In this document: in pieces, positions 35,884 to 45,014 of the stretch
How the letters are laid out: every line of letters begins with the position of its first letter
How positions within the stretch are numbered: the first letter of the stretch is position 1
Source of the DNA: Pseudodesulfovibrio nedwellii
GTDB lineage: Bacteria; Desulfobacterota; Desulfovibrionia; Desulfovibrionales; Desulfovibrionaceae
Length of the DNA: 64,000 nt
NCBI RefSeq assembly: GCF_027923765.1
Contig: NZ_AP026709.1
Coordinates: 1,421,501-1,485,500, forward strand
Direction of reading: 5' to 3'
The notes under the pieces: generated by a model
Seen by the model: the letters and a program-made list of their open reading frames with translations, nothing else
What the model was told of the DNA's origin: nothing
Databases searched by the model: none
Made by a program: the position numbers and the translations under genes

Positions 35884-38132
35884 GACTGCGCCCCTTTTAT
35901 CTTCATCCGGTGGCACCATGTGTTATGCACGAGATACCCGTTTTCAGTGGATTCATATTCAACCCAGTAGGTCACAACCACCGGCCTGAATGATGTGAGA
36001 AAATGTCCGGTTTCGTTGTTCACCAACTGTTTGCCGGACTGATCCAACTGAAGCAGAACTTTCTGGATATCGCTCTTCAAGATACGCCGCTCTTCCATGA
36101 TACGTGCAGCATGATCCGTCACAGCGAACTCGATTGATTCATACGGTTCGGCAACATGTGTCTCATCCTGCCGCCACACATCACGCAGCAACTTCTCCCG
36201 AAGATGAACACGGTTTTCACGTCGTGCAGGATAACCGGGAGAAGGACGTGCGCCGGGATCATCACGCCGTGGATACAACAGGTCATACAAGTGCATGGCC
36301 CGCTTACCGGTCTTGGCGATCATGTCACGACACATAATACAGTAGGTAACAAAATCCTCATCTGCACCCTTGGCGCGCACTTCCGCCACAGCCATACCAA
36401 GTTCCGGGTTGGCCTCGGACAACAAACCGCCGTAGCCACAACATTGGGCAAGTTCACCATTGTATTCCGGCTCGGTCATATCCACATGTAACTGGTCCAG
36501 CAAAACCCGAACATCTTCACGCAATATGGTGTCATGTCGAGCAGCACACGGATCGTTAACAGCCAAGGTACATTCTTTGGATGCCACCCCTGAAGGTAAC
36601 CCGACCGCTCGAAGAATGGACCAATGAGACACTATTTCAGCATCGGACAATCCCTGACGCAGAGTTTTGAGACATGTGGGACAGGCAGCGATAATTCTGG
36701 GGCTGCCGAGGTCCTTCCACTTTTTCTTGAGCACAGCCATGGATTCCTCAAACATGCGATGTCGCCCGGACCATTCAGCGGGTGCACCGCAGCAATGCAG
36801 CATCAACCCGACACTACCGAGCCGTTCATGCAGGTCAGCATAGGCTGCTTCCACACCTTCAGGATCAGATGCCGTCAACTGACAGCCGGGGAAAAACAGG
36901 TATTCACTGGTGGACTCACCGGGTGCATGGCGATGCAACACACATTTTTCGCCATCGGCAAAGGCCATGTCTCGCAAGGCAAATTCATGAGCGGACGGCG
37001 GCATTTTACCTCGCTCGACCATATTCTGCCGCGCGGCAAGACAAACGTCGGCCATGGAAAAATCTTCGGGGCAAAGGACCTCGCACTGACCGCACAACGT
37101 GCAGGAATTGATCATGGTGTTTGCCTGACGCGTTCCCATGACAATGGATTCATTGTTGTAAATTTGTCGGGCGTATACCTTGGGATAATATTTGTAATGC
37201 CGCAGGTATTCGCACCCTTTCACGCATTCAAGGCACTCGCACTGGATGCAGCGCTTTGCCTCATCACGCGCATTTTCTTCGGAATATCCATCTTCGCTTT
37301 CAACAAGTGGCAAGGAATCGATCTTTTCCAGACTGGTGAACAGCCTACTTTCATACGGCCCTTCCAGTTCCCGCCCCGTGACCATGGAAACGCCCTGTGT
37401 GAATCGCTCAATGGAATTGGCGACCCGACGACCGGCAGCGGCCTGCAAGACAGCGGATTTCTCATTGAGACGGCTGGCAAAAACACCGATTTTGGTTGTC
37501 CCCAATGTCAGGGAATCCGGTTTGCCAAGATCAGAAAGACAATCGGAAGGCACACAAGCTGAATCTATAAAAACAGCATCCTTTTCATCAACGAATGAAC
37601 TCAGGACATCAGGAGTCAGGGCTTCTCCGCTGGAGATGACAACCCCCAGTTTTTCGAGACTCGCCAGTTCGTTATCCAATACACCTTCGGGAAGTTCGGG
37701 CAGATCTTCGCCCAAAATTGCACAATGCAGGGTGACATTGAACCCTCTGCGCGCCATTTCCCATGCGCCACACAATCCGGTCATACCGCCACCAAGAACG
37801 GCAACAGATTTACCACGAGACGGTAGGGGACGCGGCGAGGCCACAGGCTTGGCATTCTCAGCACAAAACCGTTCAAGCAGTCCCATTTCAATAGAGCCAC
37901 CGGCATCCTTGCGAACACAATCGACTCTGCATAGGCCTTCGCACAACCGAGCCAACACACCGGGGAGCGGCATGGTTTTGGCGAGCACCTGCCATGCCTT
38001 GTCCCATCGGCGTTGCGCCATGAACGAACAAAAGGTGCGTGCATCAACGTGCAAAGGACAGGCGGCAACACATTTGGGCGCTTCCTCCTGAATACACTTG
38101 CTTTCCAATTCTCTCAGATCAGCTTGTTCCAT
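35880..38132 (-). CDS. FAD-dependent oxidoreductase with two Fe-S modules and CCG domains
   Basis: 750 residues. The Cys-rich N-terminus (CVAACPLHVD, then LCEGLCRVDCVRK) is the Fer4_20-type cap of GltD-like proteins; the FAD loop VLGGGMTGLCGAWEMARRG is near residue 110. A dicluster ferredoxin follows (CIQCECLECVKGC and CTLCGQCEVLCP) near 290-360, then a heterodisulfide-reductase-type region with CCGAPAEW and CCGYGGLL. The last 100 residues are a separate soluble domain of unclear type. It probably transfers electrons between a soluble carrier and the aldehyde oxidoreductase or a thiol partner. Confidence 0.85.
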   Translation of the reverse strand: MEQADLRELESKCIQEEAPKCVAACPLHVDARTFCSFMAQRRWDKAWQVLAKTMPLPGVLARLCEGLCRVDCVRKDAGGSIEMGLLERFCAENAKPVASPRPLPSRGKSVAVLGGGMTGLCGAWEMARRGFNVTLHCAILGEDLPELPEGVLDNELASLEKLGVVISSGEALTPDVLSSFVDEKDAVFIDSACVPSDCLSDLGKPDSLTLGTTKIGVFASRLNEKSAVLQAAAGRRVANSIERFTQGVSMVTGRELEGPYESRLFTSLEKIDSLPLVESEDGYSEENARDEAKRCIQCECLECVKGCEYLRHYKYYPKVYARQIYNNESIVMGTRQANTMINSCTLCGQCEVLCPEDFSMADVCLAARQNMVERGKMPPSAHEFALRDMAFADGEKCVLHRHAPGESTSEYLFFPGCQLTASDPEGVEAAYADLHERLGSVGLMLHCCGAPAEWSGRHRMFEESMAVLKKKWKDLGSPRIIAACPTCLKTLRQGLSDAEIVSHWSILRAVGLPSGVASKECTLAVNDPCAARHDTILREDVRVLLDQLHVDMTEPEYNGELAQCCGYGGLLSEANPELGMAVAEVRAKGADEDFVTYCIMCRDMIAKTGKRAMHLYDLLYPRRDDPGARPSPGYPARRENRVHLREKLLRDVWRQDETHVAEPYESIEFAVTDHAARIMEERRILKSDIQKVLLQLDQSGKQLVNNETGHFLTSFRPVVVTYWVEYESTENGYLVHNTWCHRMKIKGAQS

Positions 38133-38156
38133 GATCGCCCTGCTCTATTTCAACTG

Positions 38157-38194
38157 AAAGGAGCGGTCCATGCCGAAGCACAGACCGCTCCTTT
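38157..38194 (-). terminator. Hairpin between aldehyde oxidoreductase and downstream maturation genes
   Basis: AAAGGAGCGGTC (38157-38168) and GACCGCTCCTTT (38183-38194) form a perfect 12-bp stem with a 14-base loop, 13 bp after the oxidoreductase stop. On the minus strand there is no long T-run after it, so it may terminate partially and stabilise the abundant mop message while letting some transcription continue. Confidence 0.7.
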
Positions 38195-38207
38195 TACGTG
38201 TTATGAA

Positions 38208-40925
38208 TTAACCTTTGAGTCCAGCCAAAACCTTTTCAGGCAAAGCCGGCAGCGTACGAATACGAACACCGCATGCGTTGTAGATAGCGTTAAGGATCGC
38301 CGGATGCGGGGAGCACAACGGGACTTCGCCAACGCCGGATGCACCATGCGGGCCTTCGGGACGCGGAGTCTCGACGTAGACAATCTCGATATCGTCCGGA
38401 ATCTGCTTGATGTACGGGAATCCAGCACCCTTCATGGTGGAGTGTTTCTTGATGTCCTCGTAATCTTCAGACAGGGCCAAACCGATACCTTGAGCAACAC
38501 CACCGTAGATCTGCCCGTCAACGACCAGAACGTTGTTGACCTTACCGATGTCAGCAATGAAGGTGATCTTCTCAACCGTGGTCTTACCAGTAGCAATTTC
38601 CACGGCCACTTCAGCCATGCACAGACCGTACATGTAGCAAGCAAAAGGTTTACCCTGGCCGTTTTCATCACAATTGTTGGCCGGAGCAGTCCACTTGCCG
38701 TGCTGGACAAGATCAATGTTCTCATCAACCATTTCCTGATAAGTGCGATACGAGCCGTCAGACTTGAGCATGGCGCTCATCAACATCTCGCAGCCGACCT
38801 TGATGGAATTACCCACAACAACCTGAGAGCGAGAACCACCAGCGGGGCCGCCGTTGGGGCAATAGCGGGTGTCGTTCAAGGTCAAATGAATCTGGTCAGG
38901 AGTAAGTCCCAAAGGACGCAAGGATTCATGAGCAGTACCCAGCACGCCCATATCAGCGCCCTGTCCATGATCATGCCAACATGTCAGCACGGTCACACTG
39001 CCGTCTTCATTCAGGCGAACGTCCGCTTCAGCGGTGTCCGGGCCATCAAGGCCGGAAGCGTACACGCCAAGGGCAATACCCACACCACGTTTGATTTCAT
39101 CGGTGGAGTTGGCAGCGGTCTTTTTCTTGGCTTCCTCGTACTTGGGACGAAGAATGTCGAACATTTCAGGCAAAGAATAGATTTCAGGATCACAACCCGT
39201 GGGAGTTGTAGAACCTTCACGGTAGATATTCTTGTAACGAAGTTCCAAGGGGTCCATACCGAGTTTTTCAGCCAATTCGTCCATCAGGGTTTCAGAGGGG
39301 AACTCGGCTTCAGGTCCGCCGTATCCACGGAAAGCTGCACCCCATGCATGGTTGGTGCAGACAGTCCGACCTTCGCCGCGAATGTTGTCGATATTGTAAC
39401 CGGCACCGATGAACTGAGCACCGCGCAGGGTCAGCAGATCACCGAACTCGGAATATGGACCATGGTCAACGGTCCAATCGGTTTCCATACCAAGCAGCTT
39501 GCCTTCCTTGTCGGCAGCCATGCGCACGGTAGTGAACTGAGGCGAACGCTTACCGGTGTAAGTCTGCTGCTGATACCAATCGTAACAGAGGAAAACCGGT
39601 TTGCCAGTTGCCAGACAGGCTGCACCAACAAGCGCTTCCATAGTCGGGGAGAACTTGTAACCAAAGGTACCACCAGTAGGATTCTGAACCATGATCAAAT
39701 TCTCAGGCTCGACACCGAGACCAGGAGCGATCATGTACAGGTGCAGATGCAAACCAATGGACTTTGAATGAATGCACAGTTTGCCTTCGTCATCCAGATA
39801 AGCGAATCCAACATCCGGTTCGATGGGCATGTGCGGCTGACGAGTCGTGAAATAATCACCCTCGATAACCACGTCGGCCTTATCAAAAATAGGAGCGGTT
39901 TCTTCGCCCTTGGCGACTTTCTGTGTGTAATAAATGTTAGGAGTGCCGGGATGAATTTCAATGGCATCGTCAGCCATGGCGGCAGGAGCACTCATGTACT
40001 CAGGCAGACGCTCCAGCTCGACTTTAACCTTGGCGGCTGCGGCCTTGGCATTCTTCTCGGAGTCAGCGCAGACGATGGCAATGGCGTCACCGTACTGGAA
40101 GACCTTCTCGTCGCACAGGATAGGACGATCCCAACCGTCACCCTTATTGGTGGGGAAGGTGATCAGACCAGTGATACGGTTTTTGCCTTTGACATCCTTG
40201 TGCGTAACGATCTTTTCCACGCCGGGCATGGCTTCGGCTTCGCTGGTATCAATGGAGATAATCTTCGCATGGGAGACTTCTGCCTGAACCAAAGCGCACT
40301 TGAGGGTTTCCTTGGGCATCTTGATACCGAGGTCTGCACCGTAATCCAGCGTACCGGTGACCTTGGCCACGGCGGTGGGACGGGGATACTTTGTGCCCCA
40401 GATACGACCATCTTCGGGGATCTGGAAAGCCAGCTCGTCCATACTCATGTCGCCGCGCATGACAGCGGCGGCATCCATAACGGAATCGACCAACTGCTTG
40501 TAACCGGTACAACGACAGGCGTTGCGATATTTCTGAAACCAGTCACGAATATCTTCGCGGGTCGGACTGGGATTGGCCTGCAACAGGGCGTACGAAGAAA
40601 CAATGAAACCCGGAGTGCAGAAACCGCACTGTGCGCCACCGTTGGCGATCCAAGACATCTGGATGGGGTGCAGATTATCAGGAGTACCAATACCTTCAGT
40701 CGTCAGGATAGTTGCGCCGTCCTTGATTCTGCTCATTTTCATGGAGCAGGAACGGACCAGCTTACCATCAACGATAACTGAACAGCTACCGCATTGTCCG
40801 GTGCTACAACCGACCTTCACGCTGGTTAACCCGAGGCTTTCACGCAGGATCGACGAAAGTTTGTCGTCCTTTTCGCAAATCACCTGTTTGGGTGCATTAT
40901 TCACGGTAAGATTCAATTTAATCAT
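38208..40925 (-). CDS. mop: Aldehyde oxidoreductase (molybdenum hydroxylase, MOP)
   Basis: Oxidises aldehydes to carboxylic acids with water and passes electrons through two [2Fe-2S] clusters. The 905-residue length and cysteine spacing match D. gigas MOP: C40, C45, C48 and C60 form the plant-ferredoxin cluster and C100, C103, C137 and C139 the second. The Mo domain includes GTFGYKFSPTMEALVGAACL, AAFRGYGGPE and the catalytic Glu867 in ASGVGEVPL. No FAD domain is present, as in MOP. Expected cofactor is molybdopterin cytosine dinucleotide. Preceded by a MoeA-like gene and followed by the maturation run, so probably co-transcribed with both. Confidence 0.95.
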   Translation of the reverse strand: MIKLNLTVNNAPKQVICEKDDKLSSILRESLGLTSVKVGCSTGQCGSCSVIVDGKLVRSCSMKMSRIKDGATILTTEGIGTPDNLHPIQMSWIANGGAQCGFCTPGFIVSSYALLQANPSPTREDIRDWFQKYRNACRCTGYKQLVDSVMDAAAVMRGDMSMDELAFQIPEDGRIWGTKYPRPTAVAKVTGTLDYGADLGIKMPKETLKCALVQAEVSHAKIISIDTSEAEAMPGVEKIVTHKDVKGKNRITGLITFPTNKGDGWDRPILCDEKVFQYGDAIAIVCADSEKNAKAAAAKVKVELERLPEYMSAPAAMADDAIEIHPGTPNIYYTQKVAKGEETAPIFDKADVVIEGDYFTTRQPHMPIEPDVGFAYLDDEGKLCIHSKSIGLHLHLYMIAPGLGVEPENLIMVQNPTGGTFGYKFSPTMEALVGAACLATGKPVFLCYDWYQQQTYTGKRSPQFTTVRMAADKEGKLLGMETDWTVDHGPYSEFGDLLTLRGAQFIGAGYNIDNIRGEGRTVCTNHAWGAAFRGYGGPEAEFPSETLMDELAEKLGMDPLELRYKNIYREGSTTPTGCDPEIYSLPEMFDILRPKYEEAKKKTAANSTDEIKRGVGIALGVYASGLDGPDTAEADVRLNEDGSVTVLTCWHDHGQGADMGVLGTAHESLRPLGLTPDQIHLTLNDTRYCPNGGPAGGSRSQVVVGNSIKVGCEMLMSAMLKSDGSYRTYQEMVDENIDLVQHGKWTAPANNCDENGQGKPFACYMYGLCMAEVAVEIATGKTTVEKITFIADIGKVNNVLVVDGQIYGGVAQGIGLALSEDYEDIKKHSTMKGAGFPYIKQIPDDIEIVYVETPRPEGPHGASGVGEVPLCSPHPAILNAIYNACGVRIRTLPALPEKVLAGLKG

Positions 40926-40992
40926 GACAGTATTCCTCCTTGGTGTGTAACTGTCGCAGGTTCACGCCGCCTATTGGCGGAGGGAAAAAAGC

Positions 40993-42009
40993 CTATTTTC
41001 CAAAAGGACAGATAGGATAACGGCAAACATCACAGGATGCACAAAATCCACCATGTCCCAGGGCTACAATGTCTTCTCGGGTGATTTCTTCCCCGGCCAA
41101 CAGGCGGGGCACCACAAGGTCAAAAATGGAAGCCCGGTAGTACATGACACAACCAGGCAGCCCAAGAATGGGCACACCTTCCCGCATGGCGATCATGAAC
41201 ATGACACCAGGGAAAGTGGGCGAACCATAGGTAATGACTTCGGCCCCGGTGGCACGAATAGCCGTGGGAGTCTGATCATCAGGGTCCACAGACATACCGC
41301 CCGTGACCACGACCATCTCGGCTCCTTCAGCAATGAAGGCCAAAATGGCATCGCGAGTCATGGACGGATCATCCGACGTCAGCCGTTGATCCATGACCGT
41401 GGAACCAAGTTTGGAAAATTTCTTACGAATAACCGGACCGAATTTATCCGTGATACGCCCGTGAAACACTTCGCTACCAGTGGTCACAAGGCCAACGTTG
41501 TGATGTTTGAAAGGACGAACGCCGACCACATAGGGGTACTCGGCACAGATGGCTTCCACTTGCTCTATCTTTTTCTCGTCAATAACCAGCGGCACCACAC
41601 GAGTACCAGCCACGGGACGAGACTGTGTGACCTGCTGGCCGGTGTGCATGGTAGCCAACACGACTTCTTCTATGGAATTAATACGATTAAGGGCCTCGAC
41701 ATTGACATCAAGCAAACCGGGAGAGGCTTCGAAATTGACACGGCCTTCACTGACCTCGGACAGAGTTATTCCCGGTCCGACTGCAGCTTTTGAAATACGC
41801 TCCGCCGCCTCATTTTCGTGAATGCTTCCTTTTTCCAGATTGAGCACATAAATGTGCTCCTTGCCAATATCCAGCAATACCGGAATATCTTCCTCAGCAA
41901 CGACATGCCCTTTTTTGAAGGCTGGACCTTTGCTTTCTCCGGGAACAATCTTGGTCATATCGTGACACAACACCATACCGACGGCATCGTGAACGTGAAC
42001 AGTTTTCAT
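40993..42009 (-). CDS. MoeA/MoaB-like molybdopterin-binding protein
   Basis: 338 residues from the ATG at 42009; codons before it fall in the leader. Contains the MoCF-binding motifs GLVTTGSEVFHGRI and MVVVTGGMSVDPDDQTPTAI, with FPGVMFMIAMREGVPILGLPG, i.e. a MoeA/MogA-type fold. The N-terminal residues (HVHDAVGMVLCHDMTKIVPG) are a MoeA domain I/II remnant. The C-terminus has an added Cys cluster (CASCDVCRYPICPFGK), suggesting a metal site absent from E. coli MoeA. It lies immediately upstream of mop and likely inserts Mo for that enzyme. Confidence 0.85.
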   Translation of the reverse strand: MKTVHVHDAVGMVLCHDMTKIVPGESKGPAFKKGHVVAEEDIPVLLDIGKEHIYVLNLEKGSIHENEAAERISKAAVGPGITLSEVSEGRVNFEASPGLLDVNVEALNRINSIEEVVLATMHTGQQVTQSRPVAGTRVVPLVIDEKKIEQVEAICAEYPYVVGVRPFKHHNVGLVTTGSEVFHGRITDKFGPVIRKKFSKLGSTVMDQRLTSDDPSMTRDAILAFIAEGAEMVVVTGGMSVDPDDQTPTAIRATGAEVITYGSPTFPGVMFMIAMREGVPILGLPGCVMYYRASIFDLVVPRLLAGEEITREDIVALGHGGFCASCDVCRYPICPFGK

Positions 42010-42034
42010 CAGCAACAAACTCCGTATTCCGTCA

Positions 42035-42057
42035 AGGGTAAGTTTCACCTTTACCCT
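42035..42057. promoter_or_regulatory. Inverted repeat overlapping start of mop-operon transcript
   Basis: AGGGTAA (42035-42041) and TTACCCT (42051-42057) are perfect 7-bp arms around 9 bp, lying between the predicted -10 and the start codon of the MoeA-like gene. It may be a repressor site or a small leader hairpin. Confidence 0.5.
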
Positions 42058-42059
42058 CA

Positions 42060-42087
42060 AGTATTTTTCAAAACAATATTATGTCAA
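42060..42087 (-). promoter_or_regulatory. Predicted sigma-70 promoter of the MoeA-like/mop operon
   Basis: On the minus strand TTGACA (42087-42082) and AATACT (42065-42060) are separated by 16 bp, about 50 bp before the ATG at 42009. The -35 box is a full match; the -10 box matches 4 of 6. The dyad at 42035-42057 lies at the expected transcription start. Confidence 0.5.
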
Positions 42088-42684
42088 AATAGGCCTAATA
42101 CTTAATACAACATTCTTCAAAAAGCGTGACATTCTCCACTTCAAACAGGACTCATCCGAGTTCTTCAATATTTGTTCATGTACAATTATGCCGCAACAAG
42201 CACAATACAATTGACGATATTTCCAATGAAGCATCGCCCCCATGCTTTCCGACATATTCAAGCATACAAGGCGCAGCATTGTGCCCAAACGGACATAACA
42301 TACTCCTCCCCTCAAACTGCGTCAATATGAGCGATCATTCATTCGATAAAGAACAAAAAAGACTTTGCAAATTAAATGCCGCAATTCCCTTAAGTTACGA
42401 CAACTTTCCGATCACCCATAACAATCATGGTCTAAGAGGGGAATCCACGCCCGCAATCGTGCCAAAATTCAAGCCTCATTGTCTGGCAAACGTTTCGCAA
42501 AATCGCGCGACAGTGTAAAATGGCGAATAAAATCAACACGCCAACTTTTCATTTATCAACAAAATAATACAATAGATTCAATAGCATGCCGATTACAACG
42601 CCATCCCCCGCGAATGCAGGCACGGCCTATGCAATCTCTTGTGACATTACTGAGGAAAAAATTCATCAATAAGGAGAATTCATA
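42088..42684. other. Non-coding divergent region
   Basis: About 600 bp between divergent units with no open frame that has both a ribosome site and plausible protein. TGGCAAACGTTTCGCA at 42484-42499 has the GG-N10-GC spacing of a sigma-54 promoter reading towards the gene at 42685, but it is a weak match; TTCGCA-N16-TAAAAT overlaps it as a sigma-70 alternative. No clear long hairpin, riboswitch or RNA gene is recognised. Confidence 0.4.
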
Positions 42685-43302
42685 ATGGAAATCAATTTTA
42701 CCGTACATGGACATTCCTGTGATCTAGCACTGCACCCCATATCCGAAAAGACCGCACACATCATCAACGAGTACGGCTCTGACGTTTACGCCATGAAGGC
42801 CCTTGAATGGTGGCGCAAGGGAAAGACCGCCACATGGGGAATGCGCATTGATGACGTTTGTCACGTTCAAGTAACAGTGGATGGTGACCCCATTGAATTC
42901 GATACCAATCTGATCACAGCCGATCCTTTAAAGATCAGACGCAGAATGTACCTTGATAGTAAGGCAAAGTACGTATGCGTCCTTGGTTTCGACAACGAAC
43001 TCTGCAAGTTCTCCTGGCAGTGGACTACTCCCGGTGCTTTTGATCCTTCCAAGTTCGAATTCATGGTCCACCAATGGGACAGAATCATGGGTGAAACAGG
43101 CTACTTCATCCTTGATGAAATTCGTTACGACAATACTTTTGCAAATAATCACGACTGGTGTGACGCTTCCGGCTACTCACTGGTCCCACCACGTATCATT
43201 GATCTTGATGAGGTCAGACGGGAACTTTCTTTGGGAGCCCCCGAGCATGAAGGCCCGCCTTTCCCCTCACCGCACGTCACGGCACAAACAGCCTCGGAAT
43301 AG
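42685..43302 (+). CDS. Hypothetical protein, unrecognised family
   Basis: 205 residues with a strong AAGGAG site. No signal peptide or membrane segment. Features: an HGHSCDLALHP opening, a WWRKGKTATWGMRID block, WQWTTPGAFDP, and a C-terminal tail rich in Pro. Trp and aromatic residues are frequent. The composition is like the surrounding genes, so it is probably real and soluble. It is monocistronic between a long regulatory region and a terminator. I do not recognise the family. Confidence 0.7.
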   Translation: MEINFTVHGHSCDLALHPISEKTAHIINEYGSDVYAMKALEWWRKGKTATWGMRIDDVCHVQVTVDGDPIEFDTNLITADPLKIRRRMYLDSKAKYVCVLGFDNELCKFSWQWTTPGAFDPSKFEFMVHQWDRIMGETGYFILDEIRYDNTFANNHDWCDASGYSLVPPRIIDLDEVRRELSLGAPEHEGPPFPSPHVTAQTASE

Positions 43303-43349
43303 GTCCAACCGCCCTTCCTCTGGGGTTTATCACAAACACCCCTATAAAA

Positions 43350-43375
43350 GCCCCCGTACCTTCTGGTGCGGGGGC
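43350..43375. terminator. Bidirectional terminator
   Basis: GCCCCCGTACC (43350-43360) pairs with GGTGCGGGGGC (43365-43375) over a TTCT loop with one G-U position. It lies between convergent genes; the minus-strand side is followed by CTTTTATAGG. Confidence 0.75.
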
Positions 43376-43407
43376 TGAATTATGCTAAAATCCACTGTTA
43401 TTTATTT

Positions 43408-44967
43408 TCATTCGGGGAGGCTGACGGCTTCTGCCTGAGGAGCACTATTTTCTTCATTGACCCCGCCATCACTTTCAACATCAAGAACGGGCAGGAGCCG
43501 CATGGAAACCGTTGTCCCATGCCCCGACTTGCTGGCAATTTCCACGGTCCCGCCAAAATCTTCCACAATCTTCTTGATCATGGCCAGACCAAGACCATTT
43601 CCATCTTCCTTGGTCGAATAAAAGGGGTTAAAAACCTTTCCCAACTCCTGCTCGGCCATTCCGACTCCCGAATCCTTCACGTTCAACACAACCTCGCCAT
43701 TCTCCAATACCAAATCGAGAAGAATGGCCCCACCATCGGGCATTGCCTCAATGCTGTTCTTGATAAGATTGACGATACACTGCTTGAGTGCATCCGCCTC
43801 CCCCTTTACTGGTGGCAACGACGACGCCTTCACTTCAATGGAATACCCTTGTTTACCATAACCAACAGCCATCAATTCCGCGACATCCTGACAAACATTT
43901 ACGATATCAACATTCTCGCCCCCGAATCGGGTGGGACGGGCAAAATTCAACATATTGCTCAACATTCGATCTAACCGTTGAGTTTCATCAACTATAATCT
44001 GTGCCTTTTCCCGATCCTTTGCATCGAGATTCGATGATTTTAGCAAAGAATTAGCAAAACCACCCACGGCAAAAAGCGGATTACGAATTTCATGGGCCAG
44101 ATACGTGGACATCTCGCCGATTATGGCAAACTTATCTCGCTGATGTTGGAATTTCTCACGATGTGTTCGTTCCGTAATATCCCGATGCATAACCATTACA
44201 TGTGTCATATTCCCTCTGATGTCATAGATCGGATAGGCATATAACCGGTAATATTGCAGCAAACCGTTCCCATTGATCCGTGTGACCAATGATTCTTCCT
44301 TTTTCCCACTTTTCAATGTCGCATGAAACGGACAAGCCGAATCCAAATCATTACAGAAAATCGAACCGTCCCGCAGTCTGGCCGCATGCCAACACGGTTT
44401 GCCCAAAAGCTCCTTTCGCGAAACACCCGCCCGTTGCCAAACCATACGATTCAAATCCGTGATAATACCATTCTTGTCGAGCAGGAAGATATCCTCCCGG
44501 ATTTCATCAATAATGGATTGAAGCAATGTCCGTTGGTGATCCAAATGATTCATGTAGTTGCTCTTGACCAGAGCCATGTCGTGTAGACCACACAAAAACA
44601 CAAACTCTCGGTGGTCCATGAGAGAAACTCTTTCAGGAAGCGACTGTCGCAAACGGCAGCGTGTACTGCGATTGCCGGTGATCTCAACAACCAAATTTAT
44701 TTCCGGGTGCATGTCGAGCATCTCCGCCCAGGTTGCATAGACAGGACAGGAAACACCGTCCAATTCTCGCAATACGGTCTCGGTTTCACCTTCATGGCTG
44801 ACTGCGAGCAATCGTATTTCCGGCAGAAACTCTCGGAAGGCTTCGTTGTAAATGATATCCACCAAAACCTTCAGTCCATTCCCAACACCGACAACTCCAA
44901 TATTAAATGGCCCCAAGGCTCCATTCCAATAACAAAATCCCATATTTTCATAGCTAAAATCATTCAC
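43408..44967 (-). CDS. Soluble PAS histidine kinase with N-terminal Rossmann-like domain
   Basis: 519 residues, no membrane segment. Residues about 20-130 look like an NAD-binding Rossmann domain (FNIGVVGVGNGLKVLVDI, then EIRLLAVSHEGE and INLVVEITGN), as in GFO/IDH/MocA or homoserine-dehydrogenase-type proteins. A PAS domain follows (about 150-275, LLDKNGIITDLNRM), then the kinase with phospho-His in YLAHEIRNPLFAV, N-box NLIKNSIEAM and glycine boxes DSGVGM and GNGLGLAM. Cys residues in the PAS (PCWHAARL, IFCND, ACPFHATL) may bind a cofactor. Could sense NAD(H) state (inference). Follows nhaB by 48 bp. Confidence 0.85.
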   Translation of the reverse strand: MNDFSYENMGFCYWNGALGPFNIGVVGVGNGLKVLVDIIYNEAFREFLPEIRLLAVSHEGETETVLRELDGVSCPVYATWAEMLDMHPEINLVVEITGNRSTRCRLRQSLPERVSLMDHREFVFLCGLHDMALVKSNYMNHLDHQRTLLQSIIDEIREDIFLLDKNGIITDLNRMVWQRAGVSRKELLGKPCWHAARLRDGSIFCNDLDSACPFHATLKSGKKEESLVTRINGNGLLQYYRLYAYPIYDIRGNMTHVMVMHRDITERTHREKFQHQRDKFAIIGEMSTYLAHEIRNPLFAVGGFANSLLKSSNLDAKDREKAQIIVDETQRLDRMLSNMLNFARPTRFGGENVDIVNVCQDVAELMAVGYGKQGYSIEVKASSLPPVKGEADALKQCIVNLIKNSIEAMPDGGAILLDLVLENGEVVLNVKDSGVGMAEQELGKVFNPFYSTKEDGNGLGLAMIKKIVEDFGGTVEIASKSGHGTTVSMRLLPVLDVESDGGVNEENSAPQAEAVSLPE

Positions 44968-45014
44968 GCTTAACTCCTGTATATTTCATCGCAAAAAAAT
45001 AATGTTGCATATGG

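Noticed and set aside
38013-39767. 584-codon plus-strand open frame opposite the aldehyde oxidoreductase
   Set aside because: It is antisense to strongly conserved mop codons and has no family features; produced by codon bias on the other strand.
42484-42499. TGGCAAACGTTTCGCA as a sigma-54 promoter
   Set aside because: GG-N10-GC spacing fits but the -12 TTGC is only CGCA and the element is 185 bp from the gene; kept only as a weak note in the region entry.
42126-42518. 130-codon open frame in the divergent region
   Set aside because: No ribosome site, composition unlike neighbours, no recognisable pattern; treated as non-coding.
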